A DNA stretch of 64,000 nucleotides from Lepisosteus oculatus (taxonomy: Eukaryota; Chordata; Actinopteri; Semionotiformes; Lepisosteidae). Under the pieces are notes generated by a model, which saw only the letters and a program-made list of their open reading frames with translations, searched no databases and was not told the DNA's origin. The first letter of the stretch is position 1. The number at the start of each line of letters is the position of its first letter. The stretch is taken from NCBI RefSeq assembly GCF_040954835.1, contig NC_090699.1, positions 14,253,817 to 14,317,816 of the forward strand. The letters are read 5' to 3'. A program made the position numbers and the translations under genes. Below are positions 24,001-31,339 of this stretch, one piece after another.

Positions 24001-26289
24001 TGAGAACCGTCACTGCACTCGCGGACTAGCTGCTGAAAGCTCGCTGTGACATCTGTGGCTGTGAAAGGAGTGGGTCAGGGAAATTATTTATTTTGATGAT
24101 GTCCGCCACGATTCTGATTCGTTCCAACTGCTCACGACTGGACACGAACCAGTCAAGCTCAGGTGCTCTTCTGGTCATGTGAGCAGGTTGGCACCACCAG
24201 TTGTTAAGAGTGTGTTATAGCAAGTCGAAAGCACCACTGTGTCTCCTTTCTGCCAGCTGCTCTGTTCAAGTGGGTGACAAAGCAGGAGTGTGGAGCGATC
24301 CCTAGTGCACGTGAACAAGAAATATGATGTGAACTAACCAGAAGTTCACAAAACTACCAACCAAAAATGGTTGATTATGTTTGTGAATAAATCCTGCCCA
24401 GTTGAAGGTGGAATAATGCCGAATACAACTGTAAAAGTAAGACAGAGCACCAAGCTCCCTGTCAATACTGTGTGTTCGTGGAGGACTTAATCAAAATATG
24501 ATCAGGCCATGAGGCTCTTATTCAGTCACTTCCCAGCTTCTCCCCGTTTCTCCTGGCTCTCTGATGGCAGGAACAAGTGTTCCTGGTTCTCCTGTGTCCA
24601 GACTCCTCTCTCACACCAGGGCCTCTGCACAGATCTGAGAGGCAGTGTGCCTTGCCGGTCCCGGGTTTCACACCCTGGACAGGACACCAGTCCATCACAG
24701 GACACACACAGACACACACTCTCAAACACCCTGGACAGGACACCAGTCCATCACAGGACACACACAGACACACACTCTCAAACACCCTGGACAGGACACC
24801 AGTCCATCACAGGACACACACAGACACACACTCTCACACACCCTGGACAGGACATGGGTCCATCGCAGGACACACACAGACAAACACTCTCACACACCCT
24901 GGACAGGACACCAGTCCATCGCAGGACACACACAGACACACACTCTCACACACCCTGCACATTAGACATTAGAAATATTGCCCGTGAAAGAAGGAACGTG
25001 AAGAGATAGGGAGACGTTCTGTAGATAATTATATCATTGGTATGGCTTGTAAACTGGGGGTATAAAGTCAGTCAGGACTCCCCACACCTGGCTCTGACTG
25101 GGTACTTTTCCTCATGGTCTGGATCAGCTGTGTCTGTGAACATAACACAGGTCACAAACAAGAGGACCCATCTCTTGAAAGAAACCTGGGTATCGGCTTC
25201 AACAACTTCACAGGGCAGCTGCTTCCACTCTCCACACTTCAGACTAAAGAGACTCAGTTCCTCCAGCCTGTCAGTGTGGGATACTCCCTTCAGACTAAAG
25301 AGACTCAGTTCCTTTAACCTGTCAGTGTGGGACACTCCCTTCAGACTAAAGAGTTCCTCCAGCCTGTAGTGTGGGACACTCCCTTCAGACTAAAGAGACT
25401 CAGTTCCTCCAGCCTGTAGTGTGGGACACTCCCTTCAGACTAAAGAGACTCAGTTCCTCCAGCCTGTCAGTGTGGGACACTCCCTTCAGAGAGTCTAAAA
25501 AGACTCAGGCAGACCACTGGTCAGTCAGTGACAGTGACAGACAGATCACAGGTCAGACAGTGACAGGACAGACAGTGACAGTGACAGACAGATCACTGGT
25601 CAGATAGTGACACACAGTGACAGACAGATCACTGGTCAGACACAGACAGATACCTGGTCAGACAGTGACCCACAATGACAGTGACAGGATAGGCAGATCA
25701 CTGGTCAGACAGTGACACACAGTGACAGAGACGGGCAGACCACTGGTCAGACAGTGACAGGACAGACAGATACCTGGTCAGAGAGTGACACACAATGACA
25801 GTGACAGGATAGGCAGATCACTGGTCAGACAGTGACACACAGTGACAGAGACGGGCAGACCACTGGTCAGACAGCGACCAGACGAATGACTCAGATCACT
25901 GGACGGATAACTGTTCCTCGGCCTAAATATTCAAAGAAATGAAAACCGTCTTTACAGAGCCCGTGTGAAACCACTTTCTGCGGTACAACACCGACTCTTC
26001 ACGTCACGTATGAAGTATTAAACTACAGGAGTTTCCATTTCAGTCGGTGGTGACTGGCACCTTAGATTTCAAACTTCTCGAACTTTCACACATTCACTGG
26101 CCATTCGAGTTAACAAATAACTAAAAGAAACACATATCAGCCCTCCACACCGAGGACTTTTTTTTTAAAAAGCTTAAATTTAAGTTGTGTGGAGGAACAA
26201 CCGGGCGGGGGCCGGCGCTGTACCTGTCGGATGACGGCGTTGTCCGGCTCGGTGAGCTGGGAGAGGATGTGTTCAAGCTCTTCGGTCAT
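1..26289 (-). CDS. ipo4: Importin-4 gene (26 exons seen, 3' end outside window)
   Basis: Importin-4 is a karyopherin-beta nuclear import receptor; known cargoes of the family member include histones H3/H4 and ribosomal protein S3a. The spliced minus-strand exons give 867 complete codons that align in order with the vertebrate protein, about 1080 residues in human. The alignment rests on stretches such as RHSLSQLAAVL, YQRKAGLMCLAVLAEG, SQVVRSAALFALGQFSE, YALENFVENLG, DDPDLRRCT, RKAAYEALGQFCRAQH and AEYDAMLQEFAGE. It is an all-helical HEAT-repeat solenoid with three acidic loops, in exons 10, 19 and 24. The start codon at 26289 opens MTEELEHILSQL, inside a CpG-rich segment. All junctions are GT-AG and the phases agree. 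The remaining ~210 residues lie left of the window. The introns are loaded with minisatellites. nanog copy 1 lies head-to-head 9.5 kb away. Confidence 0.96.
313..438 (-). CDS. ipo4: ipo4 exon 25
   Basis: AEYDAMLQEFAGEGIPLLAA...LLPLLINKT; human AEYDAMLLEHAGEAIPALAA...PLLVCKT. 42 codons, GTGAGT donor. Confidence 0.96.
700..1065 (-). mobile_element. tRNA-headed SINE with L2-type tail (ipo4 intron 24)
   Basis: On the minus strand a degenerate Pol III B box, GGGTTCAGTTCC, lies near 1000, followed by GTGGAGTCTGCATGTTCTCC. The 3' end near 705-730 reads toward ATGGATGGATG, the usual L2/Maui tail in fish. Recognised by pattern only. Confidence 0.6.
1507..1554 (-). CDS. ipo4: ipo4 exon 24 (acidic)
   Basis: 16 codons TACQDAGDDGDDDEQQ, aligned to human TACQDTDEEEEEEDDDQ. 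Its TATTGCAG acceptor directly continues the last unit of the 60/64-bp array. Confidence 0.93.
1565..6605 (-). repeat. 60/64-bp minisatellite, array 1 (ipo4 intron 23)
   Basis: About 80 near-identical units of 64 or 60 bp; the two lengths differ by one TGAC. The array spans the intron from ~30-40 bp after the donor to ~10 bp before the acceptor. Read in the ipo4 sense, a unit contains GTTAATGTACTGGAGTGTCC, then GTGTGTCTGTATGAAC and CCCCTCTCTCTCAG. Marker variants recur as blocks, showing higher-order repetition. Confidence 0.97.
6638..6831 (-). CDS. ipo4: ipo4 exon 23
   Basis: Contains EEKERQVVMAVLESLNAVLK and HTIRDVLKKK; human RERERQVVMAVLEALTGVL...LKAVLQRK. The in-frame join to exon 24 (TACQD...) requires the donor AAG/GTGCTC at 6637, which is weak beyond its GT. 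Missing it gives an in-frame stop five codons on. Confidence 0.93.
6895..7545 (-). repeat. 47-bp minisatellite (ipo4 intron 22)
   Basis: About 10-12 tandem units of ~47 bp (plus strand contains ACATAGACAGGGACAGACAA and GTAGCACAGAGACACAAGGG). It fills most of the 758-bp intron. The Cys/Leu/Ser-rich ORFs across it are repeat artefacts joined to exon 23. Confidence 0.95.
7590..7695 (-). CDS. ipo4: ipo4 exon 22
   Basis: FPHENVRKAAYEALGQFCRA QHRVWEESPTESNHQ; human CPHLNVRKAAHEALGQFCCALHKACQSCPSEPN. Confidence 0.96.
7745..9050 (-). repeat. Compound CA-rich minisatellite (ipo4 intron 21)
   Basis: Tandem units of ~100 bp and shorter, with recurring CTGACGGACAGTCAG and ACACACACGCCCTGACACA, fill nearly the whole 1.37-kb intron. 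At least six units of the long type lie between 7860 and 8400, and a second sub-array at 8400-9020 contains a ~300-bp duplication. Confidence 0.93.
9062..9119 (-). CDS. ipo4: ipo4 exon 21
   Basis: SAFLPFLESSFQQVYELHD; human SVAFLPYMESVFEEVFKLLE. GTGAGT donor. Confidence 0.94.
9219..9296 (-). CDS. ipo4: ipo4 exon 20
   Basis: FSVENAYIDEKEDACDALGE IAYNT; human YSVENAFFDEKEDTCAALGEISVNT. Confidence 0.96.
9452..9585 (-). CDS. ipo4: ipo4 exon 19 (main acidic loop)
   Basis: SFLLLDEEDEDDDEEKEVVV continues with EDESGRDSEGEERDIAG; human SFLLFDDESDGEEEEELMDEDVEEEDDSEISG region. Strongly acidic low-complexity loop typical of importin-4. Confidence 0.94.
9706..9817 (-). CDS. ipo4: ipo4 exon 18
   Basis: YSLFSAVSTVCPECLTPHLS...LMSLKSTEGVT; human YSLFAALSGLMGEGLAPHLE...LLSLRSTEGI. 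Confidence 0.95.
9880..11482 (-). repeat. 28/32/34-bp minisatellite (ipo4 intron 17)
   Basis: Roughly 48 units built on GACGGGGTGCTCGGACAGGA plus TRCAGACAGA, differing in copy number of GACA. The array runs right up to the 5' splice site of exon 17. The variant GGGGTACTCAGACAGG occurs near 10285 and 10741, so a ~455-bp block has been duplicated. Confidence 0.96.
11483..11606 (-). CDS. ipo4: ipo4 exon 17
   Basis: GVLGRTVGKEVFSPLAPECV...TVDDPDLRRC; human VDDPDLRRCT. Its donor GTGTGTATCC is itself the first partial unit of the intron-17 minisatellite. Confidence 0.96.
11793..11906 (-). CDS. ipo4: ipo4 exon 16
   Basis: ANAAKESLVPFFPPVIDSLK...TREEMRSLQTQAL; human LLPYFPAIMEHLREFLLTGREDLQPVQIQSLETLG region. 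Confidence 0.94.
12075..12335 (-). mobile_element. tRNA-derived SINE, copy 1 (ipo4 intron 15)
   Basis: Minus-strand Pol III B box GGTTCGAATCC at 12285-12295. The body matches the copy at 26895-27158 almost base for base, and the tail reads TATGGCCAATAAAG. It lies in the sense orientation of ipo4. Confidence 0.82.
12497..12610 (-). CDS. ipo4: ipo4 exon 15
   Basis: EGIQPYLPTLMEKMLSALSC...IRELAVSAIGAI; human VQPYLPELMECMLQLL...AKELAVSALGAI. Confidence 0.96.
12707..12836 (-). CDS. ipo4: ipo4 exon 14
   Basis: PDISKFSEELMPLLLGYLSG...KAFYALENFVENL; 43 codons plus one base; human CYALENFVENLG. Confidence 0.96.
12925..14420 (-). repeat. 98-bp minisatellite (ipo4 intron 13)
   Basis: About 15 units of ~98 bp (plus strand GTGATCTTGATTAGTGATT and AGATTATAATCAGACTCCAC). 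The array fills the 1.6-kb intron from ~25 bp after the exon 13 donor. Confidence 0.96.
14444..14552 (-). CDS. ipo4: ipo4 exon 13
   Basis: LLSSLLQVVCRALEDESQVV...ALGQFSEHLQ; human LLQIVCKGLEDPSQVVRNAALFALGQFSENLQ region. The donor is followed at once by the 98-bp array. Confidence 0.96.
15163..15272 (-). CDS. ipo4: ipo4 exon 12
   Basis: TPLTQAALVSENPYQRKAGL...EGCADHIRT; human SESPYQRKAGLLVLAVLSDG. Phase-2 donor GTGAGG. Confidence 0.96.
15355..15408 (-). CDS. ipo4: ipo4 exon 11
   Basis: 18 codons VIDTLALHLPPEKLFGQL; the human segment is VVDMLALHLPPEKLCPQL. Confidence 0.95.
15557..15715 (-). CDS. ipo4: ipo4 exon 10 (first acidic loop)
   Basis: LLAPILQTVFPVLSAAPPPG then an acidic run EDPEDEEHDNEELGEE and TPKHYAAQ, 53 codons. 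The order matches the human PPPGQLDPEDQDSEEEE...TPKHFAVQ. Confidence 0.96.
15825..15908 (-). CDS. ipo4: ipo4 exon 9
   Basis: VSADSTLSDSVRVKALSCIA...LKSK, 28 codons, matching the human AIRVRILCCLTFLVKVKSK region. Confidence 0.94.
16015..16090 (-). repeat. Solitary partial 98-bp unit (ipo4 intron 8)
   Basis: About 70 bp identical in arrangement to the intron-13 unit (CACTGACAGAGCAGTGTGAG then CTCCAGGCTGGACTGGACTA). Same orientation, different intron of the same gene. Confidence 0.85.
16314..16409 (-). CDS. ipo4: ipo4 exon 8
   Basis: ASEAMEVFDELMESEVSIIV...HFCLE, 32 codons, matching the human EALDELLESEVPVI region. Confidence 0.95.
16515..16800 (+). repeat. Diverged SINE/LINE-like fragment (ipo4 intron 7)
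   Basis: Degenerate match to the common GTGGAGTCTGCAGGTTC...GTGGGTTTTC fish repeat seen also at 700-1065 and 33655-33790. Too decayed for class assignment. Confidence 0.4.
17442..17507 (-). CDS. ipo4: ipo4 exon 7
   Basis: 22 codons, NLMRSIVPKLIVAIQELIKT; phase 0 at both ends. Confidence 0.94.
17550..17745 (+). repeat. (CACACTGCA)n-type 10-bp tandem repeat (ipo4 intron 6)
   Basis: CACACTGCACACTGCACACT repeated about 15 times, broken by CACCGCCCTCA. It is followed at 17745-18045 by four ~80-bp units containing GTGCACTAGTACATCC. Confidence 0.95.
17745..18045 (+). repeat. ~80-bp tandem repeat (ipo4 intron 6)
   Basis: Four units with GTGCACTAGTACATCC and CACACTTCCTAACACACACT, each slightly diverged. 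No coding content seen. Confidence 0.88.
18264..18443 (-). CDS. ipo4: ipo4 exon 6
   Basis: VGLLLLSKVVESNPEPFKPH then LLQLFHSTLQDL and YYSIQTLTAM: 60 codons that match the human MGLLLLSVVVTSRPEAFQPH region. Confidence 0.95.
18535..19455 (-). repeat. 36-bp minisatellite (ipo4 intron 5)
   Basis: About 25 units (plus strand GTGTGTCTGTCTGTCCAGGC then AGGGGGCGCTGCAGCT). A unit length divisible by three creates long open frames on both strands. It fills most of the 1.0-kb intron and starts within ~10 bp of the exon 5 donor. Confidence 0.96.
19464..19593 (-). CDS. ipo4: ipo4 exon 5
   Basis: HKVRHSLSQLAAVLVKHETP... HEAT helix pair. The last exon bases read GGACAGACAG before the GTACCC donor, and that string recurs in every unit of the minisatellite filling the next intron. 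Confidence 0.94.
19681..19722 (-). CDS. ipo4: ipo4 exon 4
   Basis: Short 42-nt exon LKSVVLQAFQQET, matching the human LKSLILTALQRET segment. CCCCAG acceptor, GTGAGT donor, phase 2 to phase 2. Confidence 0.92.
20440..20960 (+). mobile_element. Non-LTR retrotransposon 3' fragment (ipo4 intron 3)
   Basis: Contains the TACCATCCGGTAAACGGTAC...AAGACTGCTAAACAGCCAAG string typical of the 3' end of fish jockey-superfamily LINEs. It ends GATAAATAAACTCTGACTGA. No reverse-transcriptase motif is visible. Confidence 0.55.
21186..21265 (-). CDS. ipo4: ipo4 exon 3
   Basis: VRQSASVMLRMRVSKHWKKI matches the human IRQFAAVLTRRRLNTRWRRL region, the importin-beta N-terminal domain. It ends in phase 2. Confidence 0.93.
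21364..21450 (-). CDS. ipo4: ipo4 exon 2 (codons 23-51)
   Basis: ATAQLKQAFKDPAVIPALCA... matches the human ATEQLQ...LPALCDLL region. CCGCAG acceptor, GTGACT donor, phase 0 at both ends. Confidence 0.93.
21980..24105. other. ipo4 intron 1, left part: no gene seen
   Basis: Non-coding sequence with small repeat scraps. 23190-23275 resembles the CAACGTTTTGTGTC...GGAATAAACC fish repeat (compare 31150-31280, opposite strand), and 23850-23940 has an ATCAATCAATCA tail followed by a TTTATTTATCAAGG repeat end. No exon or RNA gene could be supported. Confidence 0.6.
24111..24671 (-). repeat. Inverted repeat, arm A (ipo4 intron 1)
   Basis: About 560 bp that is the reverse complement of 34008-34583 with few changes (compare TGATCAGGCCATGAGGCTCT here with AGAGCCTCATGGCCTGATCA there). 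Arm B has ~18 extra bases near 34065. The arms enclose ipo4 exon 1. Confidence 0.93.
24665..24960 (+). repeat. ~60-bp tandem repeat, five units
   Basis: CCTGGACAGGACACCAGTCC repeated with CACACACAGACACACACTCT spacers. The core is a piece of the widespread L2-type tail. Confidence 0.92.
25230..25500 (+). repeat. ~54-bp tandem repeat (ipo4 intron 1)
   Basis: Five units of CTTCAGACTAAAGAGACTCA then GTTCCTCCAGCCTGT and GTGTGGGACACTCC. The same unit occurs in inverted orientation at 47095-47290. The preceding 25180-25230 (GGTATCGGCTTCAACAACTT) looks like a LINE-derived piece. Confidence 0.88.
25510..25900 (+). repeat. GTCAGACAGTGACAG-type imperfect tandem repeat
   Basis: Short units with CACTGGTCAGACAGTGACA. 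A ~120-bp block is duplicated (25660-25750 and 25780-25870). Confidence 0.85.
26224..26289 (-). CDS. ipo4: ipo4 exon 1 (codons 1-22)
   Basis: Start codon plus 22 codons, MTEELEHILSQL...AVIRQ, ending at a GTACAG donor. This is the importin N-terminal helix. It is separated from exon 2 by a 4.8-kb intron. Confidence 0.92.
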
Positions 26290-26645
26290 TGCCGGAGGCG
26301 GTGGTTTCTCAACGGTAAATGAAATAAAAGTATCCCGAAGTCACGGCAGTAAGCCCGCTCGGCGGCTGTACGGTAAGACGGGTGGACGGCTGCGGGCCAA
26401 GTGCGGCGAGACTCCCCTGTCTGACCGCTCTCTCCGCCTGGCCGAGAGAGACTGAGGCTGCCCGAGCGGCGGCGGTTGGGATTCAAGCCTCGGGGGGCGA
26501 CTCGCGTGCCGGGCTGAGCGAGAGCCTCAGCGCGGACGCACATGGCCCGGCTGGCAGGAAAGACCAGAGAAAGTCCGAGAGGAACACAGAGCGCCGGGGC
26601 CCCGAGCCTCCGCCACAGCGCCCCCTGGCGGAGGGGAGGGCGGCG
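26290..26645 (-). promoter_or_regulatory. ipo4 CpG-rich 5' flank and 5' UTR
   Basis: High CpG density and no obvious TATA box, immediately upstream of the ipo4 start codon. A CpG-island promoter is inferred; the transcription start cannot be placed. Confidence 0.5.
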
Positions 26646-26894
26646 AGAGAGGTCATTAAAAATTAACCATCAATCAGATATGAGATAGACTATTTCGAAG
26701 TGTAAAAATCTGAAAGCAGTGCGGACGTAATTTTTATTTAATTTGTTTAATCTTTTTTCATAACAAATTTATGTAGTAATATGTACCCCTGACGATATTT
26801 TGGTCTTGAACTGTTATATGTCCTCTTGTTTGTATTGTAATTTGTGTTCTTTTGTTAAGCATAAATAAAACATTTAAAAAACAAAATCAGATAT

Positions 26895-27158
26895 GAGATC
26901 ACCTTATTGGCCATATACAATCTCTTGCATCAGGAATGTGTGTTTTCCCAGACCCCAGCTTGTTCTCCATGAGACACACAGACAGGGAGAGAAGCTGGGG
27001 GTCAGAGCGCAGGGTCGGCCATTTATACAGCACCCCTGGAGCAGCTGGGGTGAAGGGCCTCGCTCAGGGGCCCAACGGAGTAGGATTCCTCTGCCAGCTG
27101 CGGGATTCGAACCTGCAACCTTCCAGCACACAGGCACAGATCCTGAGCCACAGAAAAT
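26895..27158 (-). mobile_element. tRNA-derived SINE, copy 2
   Basis: Second copy of the element at 12075-12335, same orientation. B box GGTTCGAATCC at 27103-27113 on the minus strand and an A-box-like TGGCTCAGGATCTG ~35 bases before it. Confidence 0.85.
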
Positions 27159-27159
27159 T

Positions 27160-28440
27160 AACAACCTGATGTGTGCAGCCCAAATCAAAACACAAGCTCT
27201 GGCATTGACTCTGGATGCAGAGCAAAGGGGCCTTTTAATGCTTGAAACTTGTGGACAATCTGGTTCTGTACTGGCTGTCGAATGAGACTCAGTCGGAGAG
27301 CCTTGTAATATCACACATGGGGAACGAGACAAGGTCTCCACTGATCTCACTCAGCAGAAGACAGCAGGGGGACGCAGAGGGAACCGATATCCAGCAGCAG
27401 GAGAAACACAGAGAAGACGATGTCCTTCGATAACACCACAACTCCAACAACATCCCTCCCTGTTCTCCCGGAGGGAGCACGGGAGATTCTCGGGATAGAA
27501 AATGAAACAGGGAAAAGCCCGGAGCCGTGGTTAGCGGGAGACCCTACCTTTCCAGATCCCAAATGAAATTCCCAGAACAATCAGGGTCGGGATCAGAGAA
27601 AAGATTCTGCAGTTCCGACACCCAGAAAGCTGGAAAACAGATTTCCCCGGAACCAGCCGAAATGTGGGAAAGACAGCTGAGGCCATGGTGTACACAGGTC
27701 GGAGAATCCCGCTCTGGGGAAGGAATGGAGGCTCCTCCGCAGGAATTCCCTTCCCGCATTTCTGCTTGTGTTCCAGACCTCACCGATCCCAGTCGGGCCA
27801 GATACATGCAGATGGAGGGAGCGACGCTCGTCTGGCTTCCTCCAGGGAGGCCAGACCACCAGCGGTAAGACCTGACACGCTCACACTCTCCAAAGAGAAG
27901 GGAGGGGTCGCTGGGCGAGGGCCGCAGCCCGGCCTCCTCAGCACTACGGACAGGAACGCCCACAGGGGAAGCAGCAGACATCTCGCTTCAGACAACAGCC
28001 CTTCCAGCGCACGCAGAGACCGGGGAGCGCACAACGTGCTAAACACACAGGCAGAAGAACGCGCCCCAGAAATAAAATAATTAAAAATCCACAGCAGGGT
28101 AGAACACCTGTGGGAGAAACAGCACAGCGCCCTGTTGCTTATATCCGGTAGAACAGAGGGGTTTCGTCAATTTCCCTACGGGATTGATAAAGCCTGATCT
28201 ATCCATCTTTTTAAGGAACGGTCAGTGTGTGCCGTCAGCTCATGGACAAAGGAGGCAGTGTGGCGCAGCCCACTGGGAGAGAAACCTGGCCCCGGCTCTC
28301 TCGTTTCCACAGGAGTTACGGCGCAGAAGGCGTCTCGGAAACCGGGCCGGGCCGGGGCGGAGCGCGCCGACCCCCTGGCGCAACACAGGCTGGGAAGCCG
28401 AGGGAGCAAGACCGCCATGCGCTCTGTTACCAGGTGGTGT
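27160..28440. other. Intergenic, no gene recognised
   Basis: Several open frames of 80-145 codons overlap here on both strands, none with recognisable family features. One exon-like island at 27778-27866 (TTCCAG before, GTAAGA after; frame LTDPSRARYMQMEGA) is noted only as a possibility. Confidence 0.4.
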
Positions 28441-28444
28441 ATAC

Positions 28445-28990
28445 GAGATATCAGGCCAGCAGCCACATCACCCTGCAGCTCACACACTGACAGCCCACTG
28501 GAGCTCAGCAGGTGTGAGCCTGGTCAGTACCTGGAGGGGAGACTCCTGGGACAAACTAAGGCTGCTGCTGGAAGAGGTGTTAGTGGGGCCAGTAGGGGGC
28601 GCTCACCCTGTGGTCTGTGTGGGTCCTAATGCCCCAGTATAGTGACGGGGACACTAGACTGTAAACAGGCGCTGTCTTTCGGGTGAGATGTAAAACCGAG
28701 GTCCTGACTCTCTGTGGTCATTAAAAATCCCAGGGCGTTTCTCTAAAAGAGTAGGGGTGTTACCCCTTGTGTCCTGGCCACATTTCCCATTGGCCCTTAC
28801 CAATCATGGCCTCCTAATAACCCCCCTCTCTGAACTGGCTTCATCACTCTGCTCTCCTCCCCACTGAGAGCTGGTGTGTGTGAGCAGACTGGAGCATCAT
28901 CACACTGGTGGTAGTGGAGGGTATCCCCATTACCTGTAAAGAGCTTTGAGTGGATTGTCCAGAAAAGCGCTATATGAGTGTAAGCAATTG

Positions 28991-29021
<31 letters not shown>

Positions 29022-29022
29022 A
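28445..29022 (+). mobile_element. 5S-rRNA-derived SINE, copy 1
   Basis: The head matches 5S rRNA in order: GGCCA...CACCCTG, then GCTCAGCAGG, GCCTGGTCAGTACCTGGA and GGGGAGAC (5S: GCCTGGTTAGTACTTGGATGGGAGACC). The body ends GCGCTATATGAGTGTAAGCA and an ATT microsatellite. This is the SINE3 type. Possibly full length. Confidence 0.85.
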
Positions 29023-29024
29023 TC

Positions 29025-29950
29025 AGCAAATACAGGAGGCATGGGAGAGGCAGGAGGAAGATCCAAATGGGAAAAGGAGGTGAGCACCAGCAACTGAGGC
29101 AGGCTCAGGCATGCTGTTAGACTACCGCAGGAGACTACCAGCTCTCCTGCGTGGAGAGGACACGCACAGTCTTCATAGCTGGGAGCTCGGGGCGGCCCCG
29201 CTACCAGCCAGGCGTGACCGGCCAGAGAGTAAGGACTGTCTGAGGAATCATGGGGAACAGCTCCTGGCGAATCGCGCACGTGATGAAGGCATACCGGGGG
29301 CAGACTCTCGGGGAAACGCCCGAGATCGCCTCCGCCGGATGAGAAGGGGACCCTGGAATTCAGAGTACGGCTCTCTTGGGAGGAGAGGAGACACAGGAGT
29401 CTGAAGCCATTGTAAATGTCGCGCGCATTAAGAAGCGCTCGTTTTAAATATCTCGGGATTGCTCAAGAGACAGGTGAAGGGGGTCAGATACAGCCCGATG
29501 GACCTCGGGTGTCTGTGAAAGTCACGACCGATGCTGCTGTCAGTTCTCTGCCACCAGTTGATTACTGTATAACGAGCCGGTGACGAGCAGGAGAAACCGC
29601 CCTCGGACATCCTGTACGCCCTGCAGAAGACAACACTGGGAGTGCTGGGCAAGACAGCGACACACCGTCCCCACCGAACCAGAAGGAAGAGCATTTCAAG
29701 CTTGTCTGGCGTTTAGTATCATAAACACTCCCAGCGCCCCCCAGCTCTGACACACCTCTCCTAGAGGAGACAGCCCGCTGCGGTCTAGAGCCCCCGAACT
29801 CGGACAGTCAGCATTTAGAGCATAAAACCCCAAACGTGCCGGGTGCAGTCCGGGGTCTGGAGAAACACCTTTTCCCAGGGGAGAGAAAGTTCAAGTTATT
29901 TTTGACGGTCTCCCCTCCTGCCAGCTGTCGGGTCAGACTAAAAATGAATG
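29025..29950. other. Intergenic, no gene recognised
   Basis: GC-balanced sequence with a 97-codon plus-strand frame (29111-29404) lacking recognisable features. No splice-consistent exon chain seen. Confidence 0.4.
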
Positions 29951-29954
29951 ACAA

Positions 29955-30175
29955 AATGGGGTGCTCATAGAGTACAATGGAGAGGGAATGCTAATAGAGT
30001 ACAATAGAGAGGGAATGCTAATAGAGTACAATAGAGAGGGAATGCTCATAGGCTACAATGGAGAGGCAATGCTCATAGGCTACAATGGTGCAGGAGTGCC
30101 CACAGACGGCAGTATAATAGAGCAGGAGTGCTCATACACTGCAGTACAATGGAAAAGCAGTGCCCACAGGCTATC
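29955..30175 (+). repeat. ~32-bp tandem repeat
   Basis: Six or so units of ATAGAGTACAATAGAGAGGG with AATGCTMATAG, decaying to the right. Confidence 0.88.
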
Positions 30176-30179
30176 CTGG

Positions 30180-31070
30180 AACAGAGAGAAAAACAGCTGA
30201 AGGATTATAATACCTGACTCAAACCTTAAAACCAAAGACACCGTTTCTGGTAAATCCCCTAAATGTACACAAAAAAAAACAGGGGAATGGCAAGGAAGGA
30301 CAGGTCTTCTCCACGGAATAACAGGCCAGGAATATCCAAACGCAGGGAGAAAAACAGAGTCTCTCCGGGGAATTAAGAGCTCACGTCTCAGTATTTCTTA
30401 CACTCAAACCTTAAAACCAGAAACTGCGTTTCTATCAGATGCCCTGAGGTTGGAGCGAGAGCCGTTTTGCGTGGGCCGACGGAGCAGGGATACGGAAACA
30501 AACCCAGAGATTCACAAGGGAACGGGCCTCACAGGGGCAGAGAGGCAGGCCGCGGGAGAGCGCGCGCTCCGCGGGCCGCACGGACACCGGCCGTCCGCGG
30601 CTGGACAGCCTGGGCTTCGCGGTGCGCCCAAGCAGAAGGGGGCCGGGCTCTGCAGCCCCACTCCCGTCTTTCTGCTCAGAGCCCGCTGCGCCCCCTGCCT
30701 CCCGAGCTCAGTCTTCCAGGGCCGCTGCCTACCTGTGGACAGTCGGCTTCCAGAGCCTGAACCCTCCCAGGGGTCCGGAGAAGGACCTTTACCGAAGACA
30801 CACCAGCGGCCTGGACTGCCGGCCTGTCCAGGGCTGCTTTGCTCGTCCCTGCGATGACTGTAAACACATTTAGGACAGGAGACCGTCCACAGCCCTGAGA
30901 ACCGTTCTGCTGCGCGGTGTCAGGAAACAAGCGCTCTTCCCCCCTGCTCTGTCCTGGAGAGGACCCATTAGCACCCATGAGTAACCAAACCTCACCATGT
31001 GCTGGAGCTCCCACCTTCCCTTGTACAGAGGCAATAATTATTATCTCATGTCACCTCACAGTATATTTAT
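30180..31070. other. Intergenic, GC-rich, no gene recognised
   Basis: 30440-30860 is CpG-rich with a 135-codon plus-strand frame. No domain, start context or splice chain supports a gene. Confidence 0.35.
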
Positions 31071-31074
31071 TATT

Positions 31075-31080
31075 ATAATG

Positions 31081-31132
<52 letters not shown>

Positions 31133-31290
31133 GTCCAGGTGGATATCGCTGCATCAGCATGTGCAGGCTGCAAAGGAACAAGTGAAGAGAAGAGAGAAAA
31201 CACAACATTTCATCTGTGGTGCTCCACAGCCGAAACGTTGTGTCCCCTTTCTTCTCTTTTCAGCCTGGAACAAACCTTTACTTCTCCATG

Positions 31291-31334
<44 letters not shown>

Positions 31335-31335
31335 A
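31075..31335 (+). repeat. Two ATT microsatellites flanking a repeat piece
   Basis: ATT runs at ~31083-31132 and 31289-31333. Between them is the CGAAACGTTGTGTCCCCTTT...GGAACAAACC fish repeat. Confidence 0.9.
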
Positions 31336-31339
31336 ACAC

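Noticed and set aside
27778..27866. Isolated exon-like island (TTCCAG ... GTAAGA)
   Set aside because: No recognisable protein family and no partner exons; chance is as likely.
28445..28560. 5S rRNA gene
   Set aside because: Only the 5S-like internal promoter order is kept; the body continues into a SINE with an ATT tail.
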